From: Campylobacter coli 76339
GTDB lineage: Bacteria; Campylobacterota; Campylobacteria; Campylobacterales; Campylobacteraceae
Direction: 5' to 3'
Assembly: GCA_000470055.1 (NCBI GenBank)
Contig: HG326877.1
Span: forward strand, 1,191,661-1,255,660
DNA length: 64,000 nucleotides
A program made the position numbers and the translations under genes. Positions 1 through 9,200 of this stretch are shown one piece after another. The notes under the pieces were generated by a model, which did no database searches, was not told where the DNA came from, and was given only the letters and a program-made list of their open reading frames with translations. How positions within the stretch are numbered: position 1 is the stretch's first letter; the number at the start of each line of letters is the position of its first letter.

Positions 1-210
1 ACTTTCGAATTGAGCAAACAAAGCTCTTAAAATGCGTTTTGAGCGATTTCTAATCACTGCTTTTCCAACTTTTTTACTAGCAACAACTGCCATCTTTTGC
101 TCGTCATTTTTAAGATAAAAGATGATAATGCCTTCGCAATACCACTTTTTACCTGTTTTATATACGGCTGAAAATTCGTCGTTTTCGCTGAATTTACCAA
201 AAGTTTTCAC
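1..210 (-). CDS. rnpA: Ribonuclease P protein component (partial, 3' end outside window)
   Basis: Protein subunit of RNase P, which matures tRNA 5' ends together with the M1 RNA. The visible 70 codons contain the family's RNA-binding signature: a [17 protein letters not shown] stretch around residues 44-60, including the RNR motif. I chose GTG at 210 as start; it overlaps the last bases of rpmH (GTGA), the usual tight rpmH-rnpA coupling. The C-terminal part lies left of the window. Confidence 0.93.
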
Positions 211-341
211 ACAGCGAGTCTTTTTCTACCTTTAGCGCGTCTTGCATTGATTACTTTGCGACCATTTTTAGTCTTCATACGAACACGAAAACCGTGAGTA
301 CGTTTTCTTGGAGTACCATGTGGCTGATAAGTTCTTTTCAT
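207..341 (-). CDS. rpmH: 50S ribosomal protein L34
   Basis: A 44-residue, very basic protein starting [19 protein letters not shown] and ending GRKRLAV, which is diagnostic of L34, a structural protein of the large ribosomal subunit. The length is the normal bacterial one. An AAGGAAAA ribosome site precedes the ATG. It is transcribed leftward and overlaps the start of rnpA. Confidence 0.97.
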
Positions 342-480
342 TTCAATTTTCCTTAAAAAAATATAAAATAAGGTTGTATTCTATCTTAATCTTACTTATA
401 AAATGCTTTTAATTAAGAGTATTTTTTATTTTATTTTGATAAATTTTCAAAATTAAATCAGCATAAGGAATATATAAAAA

Positions 481-960
481 ATGCCAGAATTTAAAATTGA
501 AACACTTAAACGCGAAGAATTAGACATTTTACTTGAGATGATTAGAGAATTCGCACAATACGAAGAAATGGAAGACTCTTTACAGTGCTCAAAAGAAAAA
601 CTTGAAACTTCTTTATTTGATAATCAATTTGCCCGAGCGTTTTTACTTAAAGAAGATGAAAATATCATAGGTTATATGATTTATTTTTATACCTTTTCAT
701 CCTTTTGGGGAAGTGGTGGAATTTATTTAGAAGATATCTATATAAGAAAAAATTATCGCAAGAAAGGTTATGGACGAGCAGTTTTTAAATTTTTAGGACA
801 AATATGCAAAAAAGAGAATTTAAAAAGACTTGATTGGGTTTGTTTAAATGACAATGTTTTGGGTATAAATTTTTATGAAAGTCTAAAGGCAGAGCATTTA
901 AAACAATGGCGCAATTATCGTTTAAGTGGGGAAAATTTAGAAAAACTTTGTGAGTTATGA
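481..960 (+). CDS. GNAT-family N-acetyltransferase
   Basis: A 159-residue single-domain GNAT acetyltransferase that would transfer acetyl from acetyl-CoA to an unidentified amine. The central strand EDIYIRKNYRKKGYGRAVF (about residues 84-102) holds the acetyl-CoA pyrophosphate-binding R/K-x-x-G-x-G/A pattern, and NVLGINFYESL near residue 125 is the usual family C-terminal motif. The ATG follows an AAGGAA ribosome site. The stop overlaps the start of the next gene (ATGA), so the two are co-translated. The substrate cannot be inferred from sequence; spermidine-type and small-molecule acetylases share this shape. Confidence 0.85.
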   Translation: MPEFKIETLKREELDILLEMIREFAQYEEMEDSLQCSKEKLETSLFDNQFARAFLLKEDENIIGYMIYFYTFSSFWGSGGIYLEDIYIRKNYRKKGYGRAVFKFLGQICKKENLKRLDWVCLNDNVLGINFYESLKAEHLKQWRNYRLSGENLEKLCEL

Positions 961-1565
961 TAAGAACTTTACACTATCTAAAAGCCATGGGTTATAATTT
1001 TACAGATGAAAATTCAACACAGCATTTTAAAATACAAAATTTTAAAGATTTAAGAAAAAATATCCAAGAATGCACCCTGTGTCATTTTTCTAAATCTCGC
1101 CACTTTACACTCATGGAAAAAGAAATCAAAAATACTTCCCTTATGATAGTAGATATGTTTGCTCATAAAGATGAAAATGAAAAAGGTATTTTGTTAAATT
1201 CAAAAAAAGGAGAAAGGTTAAAGTTTTATCTCAAAGAAATTTTAGGACTTTGCGAGAAAGAATTTTATTTTTCTTATCTTTTTAAATGTTTTTCTAATGG
1301 AAAATTTGATGATTTTTCGCTACAATCGTGCTTACCGTTTTTTTGGAATGAATTAGAACTTGTTCAACCTAAAGTTATTCTTTGCTTAGGAGAATATCCT
1401 TTTAAGAGTTTGGGTTTTGCAGATTTTAATACTCTTAGGGGTGAAATCTTTGCTTATAAAAATTTCTTTATAATGGCAAGTTTTGAACTTGAATTTATAG
1501 AAAAAAACCCAAGTTATGAAAAAAATTTCATACAAGATTTAAAAAAAATCAAAGGATTTTTATGA
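957..1565 (+). CDS. Uracil-DNA glycosylase superfamily protein (family 4-like, divergent)
   Basis: A 202-residue protein with the layout of iron-sulfur uracil-DNA glycosylases: an N-terminal CTLC pair (about residues 39-42), a GILLNSKKGERLKFYL segment where the family has its G-x-pF-x-G-x-x-G region, a YFSYLFKC strand (about residues 103-110), a further Cys near 123, and PKVILCLGEYPFKSLG where the family has its 'P-x-vi-x-lG' strand. The catalytic motif is degenerate, so uracil excision is an inference. It overlaps the acetyltransferase upstream and the next gene downstream, forming a three-gene unit. Confidence 0.7.
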   Translation: MIRTLHYLKAMGYNFTDENSTQHFKIQNFKDLRKNIQECTLCHFSKSRHFTLMEKEIKNTSLMIVDMFAHKDENEKGILLNSKKGERLKFYLKEILGLCEKEFYFSYLFKCFSNGKFDDFSLQSCLPFFWNELELVQPKVILCLGEYPFKSLGFADFNTLRGEIFAYKNFFIMASFELEFIEKNPSYEKNFIQDLKKIKGFL

Positions 1566-2758
1566 AAAAAATATTCTTAATCTTATGCTTGTGCTTTAGC
1601 ATTGTTTTTGCTAAGGAACAAAAATTAGTCGATGTTAAACCTGCTGAAAATTTTTATCCAAAAATAAGCACACAAGAATGCGACTCAAACTGTTTGTTAG
1701 AGCTTTTAGAGGCAAGGCTTTATCTTAGTTTTTTAAGTGAATTTGTTGATCAGCATGATCAATTTTTATCAAATATTTATGCCAAACTTTTAAATTCTAT
1801 CACGGATTTTGATAAAAATTTACAAAAAATTACTTCCGTAAAACTTGCTATCATCATACCTGAAAAAACCATAAAAAGCTACTCTAATACCATAATTAAT
1901 TCAAGCATAGCCTACCTTTTAAGACAAAGAGCGGACATTAAAGTTAAGGTTTTTTTAACCGGTACAGAAGATAATGACAAAATTCGCTCAACGCTTGAAA
2001 AAGCACAATCTCAAGGCTATCAATATGCTATTGCTGCCCTAACACTTAAAGGTGCAAATCAATTAAAAGATTATTCGGGAAATATGAAAATTTTCATCCC
2101 TACTCTTCATAAAAATAATGTTTCTTTTTCAAATTTAAATAAAAATATAATTTTTGGAAGTATAGATTATGATGCTCAGGTTTTAGCGCTTTTAAATAAG
2201 GCAAATTCAGATATAGTGGCTTTTAGCGATGGTTCTATGCTTTCAAGCAATTTAAACTCTCGTATACTTGCACAGAATGCAAATACAAGATTTTACCGAG
2301 TTGAGGGAGAAAGACTTGATTTTTATAAACTCTTGCGCTCACAAGGTGGCTTAAATAATGCTTCCATATTTCTCAACACTCCTTTAATCAAAACAGCACT
2401 TATAAGCTCGCAATTGCGTGTATATGATATCCAACCCTATGTGCTCTTATCAACTCAAATCAATTACAATCCAACATTTTTAAGTCTTACTCAAGAAGGA
2501 GATCGTAAAAATTTTATTCTTGCAAATTCTATCGATAATCACGATGACAATCTATCATATCTAAATGAAATTTTTAACCAAAGTATAGATTACAATTGGA
2601 TAGCGTACGCTACAAGCATAGGAACAGATTATTTCTATACTCAATTTTTAAATCCTGAAAGCAACAGTCTTTTTAATGAAGAAATTCAAAATTCTCAGAT
2701 TTTATATAAAGTTCGCCTTATGCAAGGTGCTAAAGCTAGCTTTGAAGAATTAAAATAA
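1562..2758 (+). CDS. Periplasmic protein of unknown function
   Basis: A 398-residue protein with a clear signal peptide (MKKIFLILCLCFSIVFA, cleaved after Ala). The mature part alternates short beta strands and helices, for example KLAIIIPEKTIKSYSNTI and VKVFLTGTEDNDKI. That resembles the type I periplasmic-binding-protein fold seen in LppC/LpoA-like proteins, but I see no decisive motif. An early CDSNC cysteine pair could form a disulfide. It is the last gene of the 481-2758 unit, and its stop overlaps the convergent thioesterase by 9 bp. Confidence 0.72.
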   Translation: MKKIFLILCLCFSIVFAKEQKLVDVKPAENFYPKISTQECDSNCLLELLEARLYLSFLSEFVDQHDQFLSNIYAKLLNSITDFDKNLQKITSVKLAIIIPEKTIKSYSNTIINSSIAYLLRQRADIKVKVFLTGTEDNDKIRSTLEKAQSQGYQYAIAALTLKGANQLKDYSGNMKIFIPTLHKNNVSFSNLNKNIIFGSIDYDAQVLALLNKANSDIVAFSDGSMLSSNLNSRILAQNANTRFYRVEGERLDFYKLLRSQGGLNNASIFLNTPLIKTALISSQLRVYDIQPYVLLSTQINYNPTFLSLTQEGDRKNFILANSIDNHDDNLSYLNEIFNQSIDYNWIAYATSIGTDYFYTQFLNPESNSLFNEEIQNSQILYKVRLMQGAKASFEELK

Positions 2759-3124
2759 TTCTTCAAAAAGCTTTTTAATTCCTACATCTATCTTAGCGGG
2801 CTTCTCATTTTGAATATATGCAAGAGTAAGCTCAACCCTGAAAAGCAATATCTCATCCCTATAAATTTCTTGCATGATTTCAACTGAAGCATTTTTTATT
2901 TTTAAAAGCTTTGTTTTAACCTCGATAATATCTCCGAGTTTGGCTGGCTTTACAAAAAAACAATTTGCCTTTGTTAGCAAAAAATGTCCCTTATTGGCAT
3001 CGAAAATCGGTGCATTTTTGGCAAAAAAGATTTCACTTCTTGCCCTTTCACAAAATTTCAAATAATTACTATGATACACTACTCCTCCAGCGTCTGTATC
3101 TTCATAATATATGCGTATCTTCAT
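2750..3124 (-). CDS. ybgC: Acyl-CoA thioesterase, YbgC/4HBT hotdog family
   Basis: A 124-residue hotdog-fold thioesterase that hydrolyses acyl-CoA. The signature YYEDTDAGGVVYHSNYLKFCERARSE near the N-terminus includes the catalytic Asp of the D-x-D/x-G-V-V-Y-x-x-x-Y motif. I place the start at the ATG at 3124 (MKIRIYYEDT), preceded by AAGGA, rather than the TTG two codons upstream. The physiological substrate is not visible. In other proteobacteria YbgC sits in the tol-pal operon; here it stands alone. Confidence 0.88.
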   Translation of the reverse strand: MKIRIYYEDTDAGGVVYHSNYLKFCERARSEIFFAKNAPIFDANKGHFLLTKANCFFVKPAKLGDIIEVKTKLLKIKNASVEIMQEIYRDEILLFRVELTLAYIQNEKPAKIDVGIKKLFEELF

Positions 3125-3666
3125 TTGCAAATCCTTTTTTAGAATTTTAATATATTTAATTAAAAAATACTTTTGTATATTTTAATATTATTTCGTAATA
3201 TATTTTTTAAATAAAATCTATATCATTTTTTATTTTTTCATAGGGCTAAAATAATTTTATCGTGATTTAATATTTTTAATTTTAAAGCTCAAACTTTTTT
3301 TAAAAAACCAAAAAATACAATGACTATTAAATGCATATACACCTTTATTACTTATCTTTAAAGAAATAATATTTTTTATTAAAAAAATATTATACTATAT
3401 AATGAATTCTAATATCAATTTTTGATTTACCCTATAATATAAAGTATTAAATTAATTTTTTAATAAAAATTTTAAAAATATCAAGATATATTATTTAATA
3501 TATAATTAAAAAATGACTTATTTATTATTAATTTTTATTAAATATTTTAATTATATTTAACATATAATTAAGAATATTATAATTATAATTATGCTTTTTT
3601 ATAAACTTCGGTTTAATAATATTATTAAATTATTAAATTTAATTTAGTTGATTTTAGAGGACACCC
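3125..3666. other. AT-rich intergenic region upstream of the secretion locus
   Basis: About 540 bp almost entirely of A and T, with no credible coding frame, tRNA or rRNA. It holds several TATAAT-like boxes (for example 3398-3403 and 3433-3438), many short A/T palindromes, a TTCG-loop hairpin at 3602-3615 and an AGAGGA ribosome site just before the ATG at 3667. It probably carries the promoter(s) for the downstream passenger-like gene; which box is used cannot be decided from sequence. Confidence 0.6.
3602..3615 (+). promoter_or_regulatory. Small UUCG-loop hairpin in the 5' leader
   Basis: TAAAC-TTCG-GTTTA forms a 5-bp stem closed by C/G around a UUCG tetraloop, about 50 nt before the ATG at 3667. 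C(UUCG)G loops are unusually stable. It stands out as one of very few GC-containing elements in an otherwise A/T-only leader. A role in mRNA stability or translation is inference. Confidence 0.4.
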
Positions 3667-6063
3667 ATGGCAATTTTAACTTTAGGGGAGAGGGAAGGGA
3701 TTGCTAAATTTCATCTAACTCTTTCTTTATTTTTAAGCTCTACTTTTATGAGTCTTGAGGCTTTTGCAGCTACCCAAGCTAAAAGTTTAGATAATAAAAC
3801 TTTTTATATTCCAAGACATTCTTTTAGCGATTCTCAAGTTTATGATATGGTAAATAAAAATTTTAAACTACTCAATGGAATAAATTACTATGGAGTTCAA
3901 TCTCATTTAAATTTATCTAACATTACATTAATTTATAATAATCCAAAAACCAACAAAAATCATTTCAAGTTAGAAATTCTTACTCCTGATATTTCTAAAG
4001 ATGAAATTATTTCTTTTGGAAACACTCTAAGAACCAGCTCTGAAAAAAAATTTATAAAAAATATTGCTTATGTGCCTTTTTTAGTGAGCGCTTTTACCAA
4101 CAATGCAGATGCAAACAACAATAAGCTTATACTAGAAAACGGGGAGTTGTCTTCTGTCTTCTTTTTAAAGCCTAGCTCACTCAATCTTACTAAAGTTCCT
4201 CCTGATTTAAATGAAGAAATTAAGTATAGATACCTCATCACTCCAGCTTTTGTAATAAATGGCAATGCCAACTATAATCAAAATATCCTAAAAAACAATG
4301 CCTATGTTAATATGGGTGTGGAAAACACCTACACCCTAGCTCTTAATGGTGCCCCTTATATAGTAGGCGCTAATGTTATCAATGGAGATGCAAATTCAAA
4401 TCAGGTTATTTTGGAAAATAATTCCAAAATTGATGCTCATAGCTCAAGACATATCAATGAAAAAGCCAGTCTTAATGCTTATGATGAGCAAATCACTCAT
4501 ATACTTGGCGCCTCAACTCTCAATGGTAATGCTAAAAATAACCAATTGATTTTCAATGGCGCTCATTTGCTTGTACATGGCCCTAATACTTCTTACTCAA
4601 GCACTTCTACTATAGAATTAGCTGGAGCTTTTGTCAATGCGGATAATAACAAAACTTATGATGCTATCAATAATTCTTTATTAATTAACGAACTAAATTT
4701 AGATTTAAGAGTTGATTCCAAAGGTTCCTTAAACTTTTACAACGCCCTAGCCTTTGGAGAATTTTTTGGAGGAAGAACTGTTAAAGGTAATGCCAATAAA
4801 AACACTATATTGGTTAAAAATCTTGAAACCCTAGATATTCTCAAAAAAAATGTTTCGGCACAGAGTTCAATTAATTTTTATGGAGGTTATACCCTAGAAG
4901 GCGAAGCTAATAATAATACCATCAGCCTAAATCTTCAAAAACCTTTTAGAGTGCGAGATAATTTTTATGGACAAACTTATTTTAATATTTATGGAGCTTA
5001 TGCAACCAAAGGAGCTAGTGGCAATAGCATTATCATACAAAATGATTTTAACAATAATTTCGTTCCTGAAAATTATAAAGATTGTTTTGTGATTTATGCA
5101 GCCAGAACCTTAAGCGGCAAAGCCAATCATAACACTATAGATATTAACAATTCTTTAATTTCTTTACCTTTATATGGTTATATCACCGCTATAACAAACA
5201 TAGAGGGTAAAAATTATCAAGCTGATGAAGCTAATGACAACAATATTAAGCTTAATACTGTTAAATCTTCGAAGAATTTAAGTTTTATTATAGAAGCTAA
5301 AAGTGTTCAAAACAATAAAGTATTATTTGATACCGTACAAAGCTTATCTGAAACTAGCTCCTTAGGGAAAGGATCTAAAATCATCTTGCATGCTACAAAA
5401 GAAAATGCAAATTACAATACTATCATTTTAAAAGATTATTCTTCAGCTTCTTATGGCAGTGTTTATGTGATTACAGGGGATAAAGAAACTGCTTATAATA
5501 AAATTATATTAAACAATCCTGCTTTTGGAACTGCCTCAGACAAAAGAATGGGCTATGTTAGCACTATAGCAGGAGTTTCAAACAATACCCACGATAACAT
5601 CTTAGAGATTACAAACCTAAATATAGATGAGTATAAAAATGATTCTGCAATCATTTTAGCCTCAGCTGGAATTTTAAACAATAAATCAAAATCTTACAAT
5701 AATACTGTTTACATGGGAGGATATGTCAATACTTTCAATCCTATCAATGTACTTGCAGGAACTATACTGAGCAATATACAAAGACAAGATAACAAAATTT
5801 CAGCCTTGGTGCACAAAAAAGAACTTGCAAAAAACAATCTTTTAATCTTGGATACCCAAGGACTTAAAGTAAAAACACTCAATAATTTTGAGAATTTTAG
5901 TCTTATCCTGCCTAAAAATTTCACTTCTACAGTTTTAAGCGTAGAAAAAAATCCTATGAATTTACCCTCCAAAGGAAGTTTTAAGTTATTTACCAAAGAT
6001 GACAACAAACTTTTAAAAGGAAGATATAAACTCATCGAAAGTCAAAAAGGTTTTTTTAAATGA
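3667..6063 (+). CDS. Repeat-rich secreted passenger-like protein (frame broken near the C-terminus)
   Basis: A 798-residue protein with a long atypical signal region (hydrophobic LTLSLFLSSTFMSLEAFA, cleavage near residue 35). The mature part is built from repeats of the form xNGNANNNxIxLxN (for example VINGNANYNQNILKNN and VINGDANSNQVILENN), typical of beta-helical surface passengers. I see no TPS secretion domain and no C-terminal beta barrel. It precedes the TpsA/TpsB pair and resembles what I remember as the C. jejuni Cj0967/Cj0968 'periplasmic protein' genes, which are fragmented in that strain. The frame ends at TGA right after a T7 run (6051-6057). Dropping one T continues it for about 60 residues to 6241, so the true product is probably about 857 residues. 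Confidence 0.72.
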   Translation: MAILTLGEREGIAKFHLTLSLFLSSTFMSLEAFAATQAKSLDNKTFYIPRHSFSDSQVYDMVNKNFKLLNGINYYGVQSHLNLSNITLIYNNPKTNKNHFKLEILTPDISKDEIISFGNTLRTSSEKKFIKNIAYVPFLVSAFTNNADANNNKLILENGELSSVFFLKPSSLNLTKVPPDLNEEIKYRYLITPAFVINGNANYNQNILKNNAYVNMGVENTYTLALNGAPYIVGANVINGDANSNQVILENNSKIDAHSSRHINEKASLNAYDEQITHILGASTLNGNAKNNQLIFNGAHLLVHGPNTSYSSTSTIELAGAFVNADNNKTYDAINNSLLINELNLDLRVDSKGSLNFYNALAFGEFFGGRTVKGNANKNTILVKNLETLDILKKNVSAQSSINFYGGYTLEGEANNNTISLNLQKPFRVRDNFYGQTYFNIYGAYATKGASGNSIIIQNDFNNNFVPENYKDCFVIYAARTLSGKANHNTIDINNSLISLPLYGYITAITNIEGKNYQADEANDNNIKLNTVKSSKNLSFIIEAKSVQNNKVLFDTVQSLSETSSLGKGSKIILHATKENANYNTIILKDYSSASYGSVYVITGDKETAYNKIILNNPAFGTASDKRMGYVSTIAGVSNNTHDNILEITNLNIDEYKNDSAIILASAGILNNKSKSYNNTVYMGGYVNTFNPINVLAGTILSNIQRQDNKISALVHKKELAKNNLLILDTQGLKVKTLNNFENFSLILPKNFTSTVLSVEKNPMNLPSKGSFKLFTKDDNKLLKGRYKLIESQKGFFK

Positions 6064-6241
6064 AAATAATGAATATTTAAATCAAAAAGAATTGATAACA
6101 ACTCTCAACAAAATGTTAAAAAATAAACATAAATTTAATTATAAAAATATAGATGCTTTAACAAATAGTTCCTTAAATCCTTTAAAAATAGGTTTTGAGG
6201 TTTCAGACGATGCTAAGATAATTTATGTCAATATATTATAA
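6064..6241 (+). pseudogene. Displaced C-terminal end of the upstream passenger-like gene
   Basis: In the +1 frame relative to the gene ending at 6063, this stretch encodes an uninterrupted continuation (LNENNEYLNQKELITTL, then NPLKIGFEVSDDAKIIYVNIL) and stops at TAA 6239-6241, just before the next gene. The composition and the closing 'V-S-D-D-x-x-I-I-Y-V' strand fit the end of a beta-helical passenger. The break is one extra T in the run 6051-6057. It has no start codon or ribosome site of its own. Confidence 0.7.
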
Positions 6242-6285
6242 ACAATAAATATTCAATCGTGTAATTGTAAAAAAAGGGGGATAAT

Positions 6286-9200
6286 ATGAAGAAAAAAATA
6301 AGTAAACAAATAGTTTTATCATTTATAGCAAGTTCTTTACTCTGCTCACAAGCTAATGCCTTGCCGCAAGGGGGCAAATTTACTCACGGTTCAACAGGAA
6401 GCATAACTTCAAACGCGAATACAATGAATATCACGGGCAATAGCCAAAATAATGTTATCCAATGGGGTGGTGGTTTTAATATTAGTCATGGAGAAAGTGT
6501 AAATTTCACAACTTCAAATAAAAATTATTTAAATATTGCTTATCAAAAAGATGCCTCCAAAATTGATGGAAAATTAAACGGTGGCACCAATAATATCTTT
6601 TTAGTTAATCCTATGGGTGTTTTAATAGGTGCAAATGGAAGTATAATAGCTAATAAATTTGTAGCTAGTACCACAGCTATAAAAGATAGTGATATAAAAA
6701 ATTTCCTAACACAAGGAGCAAGCTTTTCTCCTATTTTTAACCCAAATAAACGAGGAAATATAGTCAATCTTGGAACTATCAATGCAGATGATATTATTTT
6801 AGTAGGCAATAAAGTTGAAATAGGCAATAGCGGAGTAATCAATGGAAAAGATGAAACTAGCAATACTAAAAAAGCTCATTTAGTGGGTAATTATGTATAT
6901 GTAAGCGTAGGAGAAAAAAATGGTGAAAATACCGTAAATGTAGACTCGCTAAAAGGAACAGCTATTAAAGAAGGATATCTACAAAGAGATATGACAAGCT
7001 TTGCAAATGATGGTTATATCTTTGGAGATTTTATAAACATAGAAAAAACTTCCTATAACAAGACTCAAAGTATAGATTTTACCAAAGCCGTTACCATAGG
7101 TAGTCAATCAAACAATAAAGCAAATGCTCATGAATGGGAACTTTTTGCTAATGGTTGGAATAACAATGGGCTTAATGGGGATATTTTTAAAGACGGATTA
7201 ACTACTATAAGATTAGTAAATAATATAGATTTTAGTAATTATCATGCGATTGATCCTGTGGGTGCTGTTATTGCCTTTAGCGGTAAATTTAATGGAGGTG
7301 GATACACGCTTAAAAATTTAACCATCAAAGCTCAAACAGGTAATTGGAATACAGGTATATTTGGCAATATTAAGGGAGCTAGCAATAACAAAGCTCAAAT
7401 TTATAACCTCACCATAGATGGTTTAAAATTTAGCGGTAAAACAAATTCTGGTGGAGGTTTTGTTGCACAAAGTGAAAATGCTGATTTTTACAATATACAT
7501 TTAAAGAGATTTGGGGGATTAAATTTCTACGATCCAAATAAAGAAAATTCAAAACTTCTTTATGCGGGTGGTTTTGTAGGTCATGCTAAAAATAACTCTA
7601 ATTTTTATCGTATCAGTTTGGATAATTTTGACTATATAGCCATGCAACCCGAAGGAACATACAGTAGTGCTTATGCTGATATTTATCTAGGAGGCTTTGC
7701 AGGCTTAAGTGAAGGTAGCACCTTTAACAACATTTCTCTAAAAAATATAGGGGGTGTTATAGTTAAAGGCTCTGAGACAGGAGGTAATATTTTTACAGGT
7801 GGTTTTATAGGTTATGCTAAAGATAGGTCAAATTTTTCCAAAATTGATTTAAACCATATGGGTAAAAAATACGGTATTATAGCTCAAGGAAATATCTTTG
7901 TTAAACATGTTGGTGCGGGTGGATTTGTTGGAGCGATTGAAGGTCTTAATACCTTTGATAAAATTTCTTTAATTGATTTCGGGGATATTAGAGCTGAAAG
8001 AGGATATGTTTGGACGGTTACAGGATACTACAATGTTGGTGCGGGTGGATTTGTTGGAATTTTAAATCCTTTTAACATATATGGATTGGAAACAAATTTT
8101 AAAAATATTTTAATCAATTTTGATAGCAATATGAAAATATATGCCAAAGCTGGAGATGGTTTGTTGGGAAATAATAGCTATGAAACCAATGCGGCCGGTG
8201 GATTTTTGGGCGGATTGTTTACTACAGGTTATGCAAAAAAAGTAAATTTTGATAATGTATATATTAAGCTAGGAAAAAATACGATATTAGATGTTAAATA
8301 TCAGGCTAATGGGTTTACAGGCAAAGAATATAGAGGGGTTCTTTTTGGAATATTTAGCGAAAGTTGGTGGGATAATCGAATTTTAAAAACCAAAGATCTT
8401 TATGCCTATTATGCAAATAGCCGTCAATTAAATTGGTGGTATGACGATATTGAATATCATTTCTTTAATGCTCAAGGTAGATATTATCAAAATTATCAAG
8501 CAGGTTCATGGGTTGAAAAAAATATAAATACAACCATAACAAATGGCTTAAAACGAAAAGGTGATATCGTAGTATCCGATAGCAATAAAGGATATGTTTC
8601 TTATTTTAACAATACTCTTAAATTAAAACCTGAAATTCCAAATTTTAAAAATCCAACAGCATGGAGCAAAGATGATTTTGACCCAAAAATGCTTCAAAGA
8701 ATTTTAGATGATATTTTCAATGGAAAATATGTTTATAAATTAGGAGAAGAATGGTATATAGATTTGGGCAACAACCATCTAGTAAAATGGAGTGAATTTG
8801 TAGACAATAAAGAAGGTAAATATAACGACAATCCTATTTACCAAAGTATAAATTTCTTAAATCATTTTGATAATAAAGATATAGCTAAAAATTTTAAAGA
8901 TACATGGAATCATGACTCAAATCAAAACTATAAAAACTATGTCAATCTACACAGTATTTATAAAAGTAAATTTAATACAGATACTATAGAAAATAAATAT
9001 CAAGATTATCAAGAAGCATTAAATAAATATCAAGCTATCATCGATGCAATGGATAAAATTCTAGATAATAATTCTTATGCAAATAGATTGCAAGAATTGG
9101 TTGATAATATTAAAAACTATAATGAAGCTTCTGAAATGTTAAACAAAGCGATTGTTAATTTTTATAAGATTGCAAATAAACTTCAAATTAAAATCGATGA

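Noticed and set aside
3131-3666. tRNA or small RNA in the AT-rich gap
   Set aside because: No cloverleaf, no GTTCRA-type T-loop and too little GC for a stable RNA beyond the small UUCG hairpin.
5709-6035. Minus-strand frame opposite the passenger-like gene
   Set aside because: It is antisense to repeat-coding DNA, with no ribosome site and no recognisable protein.
6051-6061. Programmed -1 ribosomal frameshift at the T7-AAA run
   Set aside because: The downstream frame is +1, not -1, relative to the upstream one, and no obvious stimulatory hairpin follows. Simple tract-length change explains it better.
7440-8215. CRISPR-like regularly spaced repeats in the exoprotein gene
   Set aside because: The repeats are coding GGFVG units with diverged sequence and variable spacing, not identical non-coding repeats with unique spacers.
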